From UBA5336 sp039815055 (lineage in GTDB: Bacteria; Pseudomonadota; Alphaproteobacteria; Caulobacterales; Hyphomonadaceae), in NCBI GenBank assembly GCA_039815055.1, contig JBCCAA010000071.1, forward strand, positions 1 through 12,736: DNA of 12,736 nucleotides. The letters are read 5' to 3'. Position 1 is the stretch's first letter, and each line of letters begins with the position of its first letter. Made by a program: the position numbers and the translations under genes. A model generated the notes under the pieces. It ran no database searches, was not told the DNA's origin, and saw only the letters and a program-made list of their open reading frames with translations. Shown here piece after piece: positions 1-5,710 of this stretch.

Positions 1-93
1 CCTGAGCGCAAAACAGTCGGTAGAGCGCATGTTCTGCGAAAAAACATGACCCGCGCCGAAACCGTCCTCTGGTCGAAGTTGCGTCGAAAATAG
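1..93 (+). pseudogene. N-terminal remnant of DUF559 gene, ended by in-frame TAG
   Basis: Reading frame 1 is open from the window edge to an amber codon at 91-93, and it encodes a peptide that contains RKNMTRAETVLWSKLRRK. This matches the usual N-terminal helix region of DUF559 proteins (a basic stretch, then a conserved E..LW..LR pattern). The same frame continues after the stop as the core DUF559 domain with no residue missing. The TAG occupies a position where family members commonly have Gln (CAG), so one C-to-T change would explain it. The true start lies before the window or at ATG 46. It is best read as the front half of a nonsense-interrupted gene. Readthrough, or a sequencing error, remains possible. 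Confidence 0.7.
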
Positions 94-369
94 ATGGGTG
101 GTTTCAAGTTTCGTCGGCAGGTGCCCATCGGTCCCTATATTGCGGATTTCGCCTGTCTTGAGGCCATGCTCGTGGTGGAAGTCGACGGCGAATCACACGG
201 CACGCCCAATGAAAAAGCGCATGATGAGGCACGCACGCATTTGCTCCATTCTCGTGGATTCCACGTCTATCGCGCCTTCAACGTGGATATTTATCAGAAC
301 CTGACCGGTGTGCTTGAAGCCATCGGGCAACTGCTGCAGGACACGGCCCATGAAAATCCTCCTCACTAA
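94..369 (+). CDS. DUF559 domain protein, C-terminal core (probably broken gene)
   Basis: This 91-residue frame begins with the ATG directly after the amber codon at 91-93. It carries the DUF559 core: FKFRRQVPIGPYIADF near residues 4-19, then VVEVDGESH at 27-35, then a final helix that ends the domain. DUF559 belongs to the PD-(D/E)XK/Vsr-like nuclease fold; D18, E29, D31 and H35 sit where acidic and metal-binding residues are expected. Function is unproven for the family. The N-terminal helices are separated by the stop, so the product is either truncated (reinitiation at the adjacent ATG) or absent. The 3' end overlaps surE by 20 bp, so translation through this frame could influence surE. 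No Shine-Dalgarno sequence specific to this ATG is evident. Confidence 0.6.
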   Translation: MGGFKFRRQVPIGPYIADFACLEAMLVVEVDGESHGTPNEKAHDEARTHLLHSRGFHVYRAFNVDIYQNLTGVLEAIGQLLQDTAHENPPH

Positions 370-1108
370 TGATGATGGCATCCACGCCCCCGGCCTGACC
401 GTGCTGGAGGTCATTGCCCGCACGATCAGTGATGACATCACCATTGTCGCACCGGAGGTGGAACAGTCCGGCAAGTCCCGCGCTGTGACGCTGACGGAAC
501 CCGTACGCGTGCGCGAGATTGAGCCGAAGGTGTTTTCTGTTTCCGGCACGCCTAGCGACTGCGTGTTGCTGGCCCTGCGCGACCTGATGCCTGAGCCGCC
601 GGATCTGATCCTGTCCGGCGTCAACAAGGGCCAGAACATTGCCGAGGACACCAGCTATTCTGGCACCATTGCGGCGGCCATGTTCGGAATGCAGCACAAG
701 ATCCCGTCCATCGCGCTGAGCCAGAGCCAGAATTTCCGGGCCCGTGGCTCGTGCCCGTGGGAGACGGCGCAAGCCTGGGGGCCGCGCGCGCTGAAACCGG
801 TTCTGGCGCAGGGCTGGCCCGATGATGTGGTCATCAACATCAACTTCCCCGACCGCGACCCTGATGACGTGGCCGGCATTGCCTATACCCGCCAGGGCTT
901 TCGCGATGAGCAGATCATCCGCACGGAAAAGCGCGAAGACCTTCGCGGCAACAACTATTTCTGGATCGGCTATCGCGGCACGCTATCCAACCCGGATGAG
1001 GGCACCGATCTTAAAGCCATCTATGACGGCTATGTTTCCGTCACGCCGCTGCACGTGGATTTGACCCATAACCGGTTTCTCGATCAGATGCGGGCATGGG
1101 ACAACTGA
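350..1108 (+). CDS. surE: 5'/3'-nucleotidase SurE
   Basis: The product, 252 aa, is a metal-dependent phosphatase that removes phosphate from nucleoside 5'- and 3'-monophosphates, a survival protein acting in the cytoplasm. The N-terminus MKILLTNDDG holds the family signature with the metal-binding pair D8 and D9. S40 (in APEVEQSGKS) and N92 (in SGVNKGQN) are the other expected metal and substrate positions. Length is typical for the family (about 250 aa). The start at 350 gives the canonical N-terminus and has AGGA at 338-341; an earlier in-frame TTG at 308 would add 14 unsupported residues. It overlaps the DUF559 frame upstream by 20 bp and pcm downstream by 13 bp, so surE and pcm are probably translationally coupled. 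The surE-pcm pairing is common in Proteobacteria. Confidence 0.96.
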   Translation: MKILLTNDDGIHAPGLTVLEVIARTISDDITIVAPEVEQSGKSRAVTLTEPVRVREIEPKVFSVSGTPSDCVLLALRDLMPEPPDLILSGVNKGQNIAEDTSYSGTIAAAMFGMQHKIPSIALSQSQNFRARGSCPWETAQAWGPRALKPVLAQGWPDDVVININFPDRDPDDVAGIAYTRQGFRDEQIIRTEKREDLRGNNYFWIGYRGTLSNPDEGTDLKAIYDGYVSVTPLHVDLTHNRFLDQMRAWDN

Positions 1109-1749
1109 TCACCGACCCGTTTCGCGCCGCCCGGCTTGTGTTGAGGCTGCGCCAGAACGGGATCACCAATAATGGCGTGCTATCGGCGATGGAGGCGGTC
1201 GATCGGGGCCGGTATGCGCCGGCCGGGCTGGCTGATCTGGCCTGGGAAGACATGATCCTGCCGCTGCCGTGTGGGCAAAGTCTGCTGCCGCCGCACAGTG
1301 TTGCCCGGCTGGTTGATTCTCTGGCCTTGCCGGCTGAGCCTCGCGGTCGCACGCTTCTGATTGGTGCCGGCAGCGGATATACGGCGGCAATCGTTGCACG
1401 GCTCTGCAAGGAGGTGGTCGCCGTTGAGCGGTTCAAAGTGTTGGCAAACCATGCCCGCGATCATTTGGCCGCCAATGATGTCCACAATGTCGAGATACTT
1501 CAGGAAGACGGCCTGGCGGCGCGCGATGACGGTCCCTTCGACAGTATTCTGGGCGTGGGATTGCTTGAGATTGACAATCCCGGCGTGCTGAAATCCCTTT
1601 CGCCGGGCGGCCGTGCGGTGTTTGCGCGCACAAGCGGGCCTGACGGGCATCAACGGATCGGTATATTTGAGGGTGGGGCCTGGCGCATGGGCGGTTCGCT
1701 CAGCGTTTCCCTGACGCCGCTGATCGAAGGTGTTGCTCAAGTGCTCTAG
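1096..1749 (+). CDS. pcm: Protein-L-isoaspartate O-methyltransferase-like protein
   Basis: The product, 217 aa, is related to PCMT, which uses S-adenosylmethionine to methylate isoaspartyl residues in damaged proteins and so allows repair. Visible motifs are: the pre-motif around CGQSLLPP (59-66) in place of the usual GQTISQP; SAM motif I LLIGAGSGYTAAIVA (87-101); acidic E111 after the next strand (VVAVERF); EDG at 137-139; and GPFDSIL at 146-152. The stretch after PFD reads GVGLLEI, where canonical enzymes have a conserved T-A-A-type segment. The family is clear but the repair activity is uncertain; this may be a divergent PCMT-like methyltransferase. The start overlaps surE by 13 bp and lacks a strong Shine-Dalgarno sequence, in keeping with coupling to surE. 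Confidence 0.85.
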   Translation: MGQLITDPFRAARLVLRLRQNGITNNGVLSAMEAVDRGRYAPAGLADLAWEDMILPLPCGQSLLPPHSVARLVDSLALPAEPRGRTLLIGAGSGYTAAIVARLCKEVVAVERFKVLANHARDHLAANDVHNVEILQEDGLAARDDGPFDSILGVGLLEIDNPGVLKSLSPGGRAVFARTSGPDGHQRIGIFEGGAWRMGGSLSVSLTPLIEGVAQVL

Positions 1750-1883
1750 TGCTCAAAAGAAGCACAGTGTTCACCTTGTTTGCCTTGGCTGCTGCCCACA
1801 GCTATACGGGCGCCTTACGATTCTTTGATCGACTGCGTGAGAGGGAGCTTCGACGCGCATGTTTGGACGTTTTATTACCATGA
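1749..1883 (+). CDS. Possible 44-codon leader ORF between pcm and yajC
   Basis: A GTG at 1749 shares its G with the pcm stop (TAGTG). It opens a 44-codon frame that ends at TGA 1881-1883. The start of the peptide, LKRSTVFTLFALAAAHS after the initiator, resembles a signal sequence: basic residues, then about 12 hydrophobic ones. The tail is rich in Arg and ends in LLP before the stop. The stop overlaps an in-frame ATG of yajC (ATGA at 1880-1883), so pcm, this ORF and yajC could form a coupled chain. Against it: no good Shine-Dalgarno sequence (AAGG at 1727-1730 is too far), and TTA, AGA and AGG codons that look poor for a GC-rich genome. It could be a secretion-monitoring leader peptide, the degraded start of a secreted-protein gene, or chance. 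Confidence 0.3.
   Translation: MLKRSTVFTLFALAAAHSYTGALRFFDRLRERELRRACLDVLLP
1780..1808 (+). promoter_or_regulatory. Candidate sigma70-type promoter for yajC-secDF
   Basis: TTGCCT (1780-1785) and TATACG (1803-1808) are separated by 17 bp, each matching the -35 and -10 consensus at four of six positions. Initiation would fall near 1815, about 45 nt before the yajC ATG. The call rests on pattern only. The genes may equally be read from upstream, since pcm ends 109 bp before yajC. Confidence 0.3.
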
Positions 1884-2230
1884 CGGCATTTGCCGCAACG
1901 GTGCCAGTTCTGGCCGCTTCGGCGGGTGGCGGGGGCGCTGGTGGTCCCAGCCTTGTGGGCCAGCTACTGTTTTTTATTCCGCTGATCCTGATCTTCTATT
2001 TCCTGCTGATCCGGCCACAACAGCAGCAGCGCAAGAAGCACCAGCAAATGGTGAATGATATCAAGCGCGGCGATACAGTGGTTACGTCCGGCGGCCTGAT
2101 CGGCAAGGTCACGAAAGTGTCTGAAGACGAAATGACCGTGGAACTGGCCGATGGTGTGCGTGTGCGTGCCATGAAGTCCATGACCGCCGATGTTCGCTCC
2201 AAGGGCGACCCTGTTCCCGCAAACGATTAA
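1859..2230 (+). CDS. yajC: Preprotein translocase subunit YajC
   Basis: The product, 123 aa, is a small inner-membrane protein that associates with SecDF and the SecYEG channel. It has a Gly/Ala-rich N-terminus, one transmembrane segment at about 34-51, then the typical RPQQQQRKKHQQM stretch (52-64), and the cytoplasmic domain with GDTVVTSGGLIGKV (71-84). Length is normal for the family. The ATG at 1859 has GGGAG at 1843-1847, with 11 nt between. An alternative start at 1880 (Met8) would form an ATGA overlap with the small ORF that ends at 1883; both are plausible. secD follows after 18 bp, so yajC-secD-secF form one operon. Confidence 0.95.
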   Translation: MFGRFITMTAFAATVPVLAASAGGGGAGGPSLVGQLLFFIPLILIFYFLLIRPQQQQRKKHQQMVNDIKRGDTVVTSGGLIGKVTKVSEDEMTVELADGVRVRAMKSMTADVRSKGDPVPAND

Positions 2231-2248
2231 GCCGGGCGGAGCCCATCC

Positions 2249-3967
2249 ATGCTGCAATTCCCGCCCTGGAAAATTGTCCTTATCGCAGGCGCGCTGATCA
2301 TCGGTACGCTGCTGGCGCTGCCGAATGCGTTTTCCAACAGTTTCCTGGGCGTAGAGCCCCAGCGCCCGGCCGTGGAGACGGCTGAAAACATTGCGGCCTA
2401 TAATGCTCAAGTTGCCGCAGCCGCAGACAGTTGGTGGCCTGGAATTCTGCCTGACAACAAGGTGAATCTAGGGCTCGATCTGCGCGGCGGTGTGTATCTG
2501 CTGATGCAGATCGAAGAAGATGATGTGGTCGAGCGGCGGCTGACATCTCTGTCTGCTACTGTCGCAAATGCACTTCGCACGCCGGCCAGCGATCGTGTCT
2601 ATGCAGCAACTGAAGTGCGCGACGATGAACTCATCATTTCGCTGAATGCGGGCCGCATGGAGCCCGACACGATGGACAAGGCGCTGTCGCGGATCGACGA
2701 TGCAAACAGTCCCATCCAGGGCGCGCTGGGTGGCCAGCAGACCTTCTCGTTTTCTCAACGTGGTGACCGGGAAATCGTCATTGAGTTGACCTCGGCGGCG
2801 CGCTCCTTTTACCTCACGGATGCGCGCAACAAGTCTATTGTAACCGTGCGCGACCGGATTGACCCGCAAGGCGTGAGGGATGTGAACCCGGTGCCGCAAG
2901 GTGACAATCGCATCATTCTCGAAGTGCCTGGCGAGCCCGACCCGTCCCGGATCAAAAGCGTGCTGAGCCAGACCGGGAGCCTGACCTTCAACCTGGTCAA
3001 TGATGCACCATCAGATATTCAGCAGGCCATATCTCTGGGCCGGGCACCCGTTGGTTGGCGCCTGCTGTCAGATGCTGAGACGGGCGAGCAATTGCTTGTG
3101 AACAATACGCCGGTCGTAACGGGACAGGATGTGGCCAGTGCGAGCCAGGGCTTCGATCCCGACGACAATACCCCAGCAGTTGATTTCCGCCTGAATGGCA
3201 CGGGGCAACGGCTGTTTTCCAAGACCACCCAAGAGAATGTTGGCCGACGATTTGCCATCGTCCTGGATGAGCGCATCATGTCGGCGCCGGTCATTCGGGA
3301 GCCGATTTATGGCGGGCAGGTGCAGATCTCAGGCAATTTCTCGATGGAAGAGGCAACAGATCTCGCAGCGATTATCGAGGCGGGTGAATTGCCCGCACCG
3401 CTCAATTTCATGGAAGAACGCACGGTCGGGCCCGGACTCGGCGCCGACTCCATTCGCGCGGGCACGACCGCCTCAATCATCGGGCTTATCCTCGTCGCCA
3501 TCTTCATGATCCTGTCTTACGGGCGGTTCGGAATTTTCGCGGTGCTGTCGCTGTCTGCGAACATCATCCTCATTCTCGGCGCCTTGTCGGCTTTGGGCGC
3601 CACGCTGACCCTGCCAGGCATCGCTGGGATCATCCTCACCATCGGTATGGCCGTGGACGCCAATGTGTTGGTGTTTGAGCGCATACGCGAAGAGAAAGCG
3701 GCGGGTCGCTCACCGATCACAGCGGTTCAGGCCGGCTATGAACGGGCGCTGTCGGCCATTCTGGACGCAAACGTAACGACCCTGATTGCTGCCATCGTTT
3801 TGATCATGGTGCCACAATGGATGGGCACTCCGATTGGGCCGGTTTCAGGCTTTGCCGTCACGCTGGCCATCGGTGTGATCACCTCGGTGTTCACCGCTTT
3901 TGTGGTGACGCGGTGGTTTACGGCCACATGGCTGCGCTGGGCGCGGCCGAAGACCTTGTCGATTTAG
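2249..3967 (+). CDS. secD: Protein translocase subunit SecD
   Basis: The product, 572 aa, is the larger half of the proton-driven SecDF complex, which pulls preproteins out of the SecYEG channel on the periplasmic side. TM1 is at about 8-25, then the large periplasmic region (P1 head and base) with GLDLRGG at 75-81, then the C-terminal membrane domain from about 404 with five predicted helices. The fourth-helix signature GMAVDANVLVFERIREE (466-482) includes D470, the position of the conserved proton-relay Asp. Between TM1 and GLDLRGG there are about 40 residues (34-73) rich in Ala and Trp, which seems longer than in the compact homologues I recall. Start context is GGCGGAG at 2235-2241, just ahead of the ATG. 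secF begins 15 bp after the stop. Confidence 0.97.
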   Translation: MLQFPPWKIVLIAGALIIGTLLALPNAFSNSFLGVEPQRPAVETAENIAAYNAQVAAAADSWWPGILPDNKVNLGLDLRGGVYLLMQIEEDDVVERRLTSLSATVANALRTPASDRVYAATEVRDDELIISLNAGRMEPDTMDKALSRIDDANSPIQGALGGQQTFSFSQRGDREIVIELTSAARSFYLTDARNKSIVTVRDRIDPQGVRDVNPVPQGDNRIILEVPGEPDPSRIKSVLSQTGSLTFNLVNDAPSDIQQAISLGRAPVGWRLLSDAETGEQLLVNNTPVVTGQDVASASQGFDPDDNTPAVDFRLNGTGQRLFSKTTQENVGRRFAIVLDERIMSAPVIREPIYGGQVQISGNFSMEEATDLAAIIEAGELPAPLNFMEERTVGPGLGADSIRAGTTASIIGLILVAIFMILSYGRFGIFAVLSLSANIILILGALSALGATLTLPGIAGIILTIGMAVDANVLVFERIREEKAAGRSPITAVQAGYERALSAILDANVTTLIAAIVLIMVPQWMGTPIGPVSGFAVTLAIGVITSVFTAFVVTRWFTATWLRWARPKTLSI

Positions 3968-3982
3968 GGACGGAGTAGACAC

Positions 3983-4948
3983 ATGCTTTTGAAACTCGTT
4001 CCAGAGAAAACCAATCTCGGCTTCATGAAGCTGCGGTTTCCCGCATTCATCCTTTCGGTTGTCCTGATCATCGGATCCATCTTTGCCGTTTCGACCCAGG
4101 GGCTGAATTTGGGTGTCGACTTTGCTGGCGGCTCTGTCCTCGAAACCAGCGTGCCGGACGGCGTGTCGGTTGAAAACATCCGCAGCACGGTGGGTGGGTT
4201 GGACTTGCAGGACGTGAACGTCACCGAAGCGCGCGGGGCAGGCGTGAATGCTGAAGCGGTGTTCGTCATCAAGTTCAAACCGCCGGAATTAAGCGAAGAA
4301 GAAGCCGCAGAGCGCGAGTCGGGCAATGCCAGTGTTGTGGACGCGCTGAAGGCGGCGTTCCCGGGCATCGAAATCCGCTCCAATGCCGCTGTTGGGCCGA
4401 AAGTGTCTGGCGAGTTGCTGTGGTCTGCGATCACGGTGCTGATCGGCGCGCTTGTGTTGATGTTGTTCTACATCCTGGTGCGGTTCGACTGGCAGTTTTC
4501 CATCGGCGCCGTCGCCGCGCTGAGCCATGATGTGATCATCACTATGGGGATGTTTTCAATCACGCAGCTGGAGTTCGACCTCACCACCATCGCCGCGCTG
4601 CTCACCATTATCGGCTACTCGATGAACGATACCGTCGTCGTGTTTGACCGGGTGCGTGAAGAAATGCGCAAATACAAGAAGCTGGCCCTGGGGCAAGTGA
4701 TCAATCTTGCGCTGAACGGCACACTTTCACGCACATTGCTGACCTCTGGCACCACACTGCTGGCCTTGCTGGCCATCTTCTTCCTGGGCGGGCCTGTGCT
4801 GCGCGGCATGAGCTTCGCGCTGATCTTTGGCGTGTTGATCGGTACTTATTCCTCGATTTTCGTAGCCAGTTCGATCCTGATGACCATCGGCGTGACCCGT
4901 GAAAAGAAATCCATCGATGATGTGCCCGGCTTCCAGGGCGCGCCATAG
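3983..4948 (+). CDS. secF: Protein translocase subunit SecF
   Basis: The product, 321 aa, is the partner of SecD in the RND-like, proton-motive-force-driven translocation complex of the inner membrane. TM1 lies at about 20-37, followed by LGVDFAGG (43-50), which corresponds to the SecD/SecF P-domain entry motif. The small periplasmic domain runs to about 140. The C-terminal membrane domain carries SMNDTVVVFDRVREE (213-227), with D216 at the conserved proton-pathway position, and LNGTLSRTLLTS with R250 near the known functional Arg. A GGACGGAG element lies at 3968-3975 before the ATG. No clear terminator follows; the next feature is the tRNA 85 bp later, so read-through into the tRNA is possible. 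Confidence 0.97.
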   Translation: MLLKLVPEKTNLGFMKLRFPAFILSVVLIIGSIFAVSTQGLNLGVDFAGGSVLETSVPDGVSVENIRSTVGGLDLQDVNVTEARGAGVNAEAVFVIKFKPPELSEEEAAERESGNASVVDALKAAFPGIEIRSNAAVGPKVSGELLWSAITVLIGALVLMLFYILVRFDWQFSIGAVAALSHDVIITMGMFSITQLEFDLTTIAALLTIIGYSMNDTVVVFDRVREEMRKYKKLALGQVINLALNGTLSRTLLTSGTTLLALLAIFFLGGPVLRGMSFALIFGVLIGTYSSIFVASSILMTIGVTREKKSIDDVPGFQGAP

Positions 4949-4982
4949 GTTGACCTGTGGTGGCAAGGGCTGACTGCGCCTA

Positions 4983-5011
4983 TTGACCACCCCCGCAGCA
5001 AGGCCTAAGCA
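4983..5011 (+). promoter_or_regulatory. Candidate tRNA-Val promoter
   Basis: TTGACC (4983-4988) is a five-of-six -35 match. Seventeen bases later comes TAAGCA (5006-5011), a poor -10. Initiation would fall about 15 bases before the tRNA. The weak -10 makes this tentative; the tRNA could instead be processed from the secDF transcript. Confidence 0.25.
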
Positions 5012-5033
5012 GCGTGCCTTCCTGATTGGTTCA

Positions 5034-5108
5034 GGGCGATTAGCTCAGCGGGAGAGCACTGCCTTCACACGGCAGGGGTCACTGGTTCAATCCCAGTATC
5101 GCCCACCA
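5034..5108 (+). tRNA. tRNA-Val (anticodon CAC)
   Basis: The full cloverleaf can be drawn. The acceptor stem is GGGCGAT (5034-5040) with ATCGCCC (5098-5104). The D-stem is GCTC with GAGC (5043-5046, 5054-5057). The anticodon stem is CTGCC with GGCAG (5059-5063, 5071-5075), around loop TTCACAC with anticodon CAC at 5066-5068. The T-stem is ACTGG with CCAGT around TTCAATC. A discriminator A at 5105 is followed by an encoded CCA (5106-5108). Anticodon CAC reads GUG valine codons. The gene stands alone, between secF and a 600-bp non-coding stretch. Confidence 0.97.
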
Positions 5109-5121
5109 TTTCATGCCTCTT

Positions 5122-5175
5122 GGGCCGATGGCCCTCCGGCGAGGCGGGCTGACCGCCCGAGCCGCAGACGCGGCT
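5122..5175 (+). terminator. GC-rich hairpins after tRNA-Val, possible terminator
   Basis: There are three compact hairpins in a row: GGGCC-GAT-GGCCC (5122-5134), GGCGG-GCTGA-CCGCC (5143-5157) and AGCCGC-AGAC-GCGGCT (5160-5175). The last is followed by TTGTC, a weak U-tract. The third hairpin is the best intrinsic-terminator candidate for the tRNA transcript; the others may aid 3' processing. Confidence 0.35.
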
Positions 5176-5221
5176 TTGTCGGGTCGGGGAATATCCTCTC
5201 ACCTTCACCATTTACAGCTGA

Positions 5222-5256
5222 TTGTGCGCAGCACAAGACTTTGATCCGGGGGATCA
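5222..5256. repeat. Two tandem 15-nt perfect triloop hairpins
   Basis: TTGTGC-GCA-GCACAA (5222-5236) and TGATCC-GGG-GGATCA (5242-5256) are each a perfect 6-bp stem with a 3-base loop. Their starts lie exactly 20 bases apart. The two differ in sequence, so this is a repeated shape and not a copied sequence. Function is unknown. Confidence 0.45.
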
Positions 5257-5340
5257 GAATCAAGCGTAGACTGCCCCGGCAGCGGCCCTGTTTCAAGGCG
5301 CTGTTCGACCTCAAATCCGAGTTGTTCGGACATTACACAT

Positions 5341-5369
5341 ATGACAAAACGCATGTCAGATTGTCTAAT
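5341..5369 (+). promoter_or_regulatory. Candidate sigma70-type promoter
   Basis: ATGACA (5341-5346) and TCTAAT (5364-5369) each match the -35 and -10 consensus at five of six positions with a 17-bp spacer. An inverted repeat, TGACA-N7-TGTCA (5342-5358), overlaps the -35 and spacer and could be an operator. Transcription would start near 5376, giving a leader of about 335 nt for the gene at 5711, or a separate small RNA. Confidence 0.35.
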
Positions 5370-5470
5370 ATGCATAGCTGGCGATTAACCTGACCGTCGC
5401 AAAACTGTAACTTAGGCGAAAAAGAGGCAGCAATCTGACGGTCCTTGTGTCAGAAACCCCATAGCAACGT

Positions 5471-5505
5471 TTAAATAGCAGTTAACCTGCATTTTCTGCT
5501 AAAGC
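5471..5505 (+). promoter_or_regulatory. CtrA-type box with Caulobacter-like -10 (candidate promoter)
   Basis: TTAA-ATAGCAG-TTAAC (5471-5486) is an exact match to the CtrA consensus TTAA-N7-TTAAC. Ten or so bases further, GCTAAAGC (5498-5505) matches seven of eight positions of the Caulobacter housekeeping -10, GCTANAWC. In CtrA-activated promoters the box lies over the -35, as here. A start near 5512 would produce a leader of about 200 nt for the gene at 5711. That CtrA acts here is inferred from the motif. Confidence 0.5.
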
Positions 5506-5522
5506 CGTTAGTGTGTTCATAC

Positions 5523-5536
5523 TGAACAGCTGTTCA
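5523..5536. promoter_or_regulatory. 14-bp perfect palindrome, candidate operator
   Basis: TGAACAGCTGTTCA is perfectly self-complementary and lies about 10 bases past the predicted start of the CtrA-type promoter, a good place for a repressor. Its core, GAAC-N4-GTTC, resembles the LexA box of Gram-positive bacteria, while alphaproteobacterial LexA usually binds GTTC-N7-GTTC. A further GTTC (5515-5518) precedes it. The regulator is unknown. Confidence 0.4.
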
Positions 5537-5710
5537 TCAAAATTCAGCATGATTCACCCCTTCCAGGTTTGCCCTTGTCGGCTCGGTCGACCGCCCTCAT
5601 TTTCACTCTACACAAGACGGGCAACTCAAGTCCGCGTGTTGAGAAGGACAGGCAAGCGTCGGTTTCGGTCGATGTCGTAAAAAAACAAAAACGAGCCTGG
5701 AGAGAGCTTT

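Larger units (their letters stand above)
5109..5710. other. Long intergenic region between tRNA-Val and the 78-aa gene
   Basis: I see no convincing protein gene in these 602 bases on either strand; the frames that cross it lack family features and ribosome sites. The first half (about 5120-5330) holds seven short perfect hairpins. The second half (about 5340-5560) is AT-richer and holds a sigma70-like promoter, a CtrA-type box, a -10 of Caulobacter type, a 14-bp palindrome and repeated words. The last 150 bases would be the 5' untranslated part of the next gene, with an A-rich run at 5679-5692 just before the Shine-Dalgarno site. An unannotated small RNA is possible but not recognised. Confidence 0.6.

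Noticed and set aside
1749..1765. GTGCT-N7-AGCAC hairpin as a terminator after pcm.
   Set aside because: It has only five base pairs and no T-run follows; it also lies inside the possible small ORF.
1780..2058. 92-codon frame ahead of and across yajC with an IRAPYDS stretch that recalls the RAPP arrest motif.
   Set aside because: It has no ATG and no ribosome site, most of it is the yajC sequence in another frame, and the motif is RAPY, not RAPP.
5109..5340. A known small RNA (SRP RNA, RNase P RNA, tmRNA or 6S RNA) in the hairpin-rich stretch.
   Set aside because: None of the conserved core sequences I know for these RNAs could be found.
4983..5393. 136-codon frame running through tRNA-Val into the intergenic region.
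   Set aside because: It reads through a complete tRNA, shows no domain, and lacks a Shine-Dalgarno site.
5471..5560. A replication origin, because of the CtrA box and AT-richer sequence.
   Set aside because: No DnaA boxes (TTATCCACA type) were seen and the usual origin neighbours are absent.
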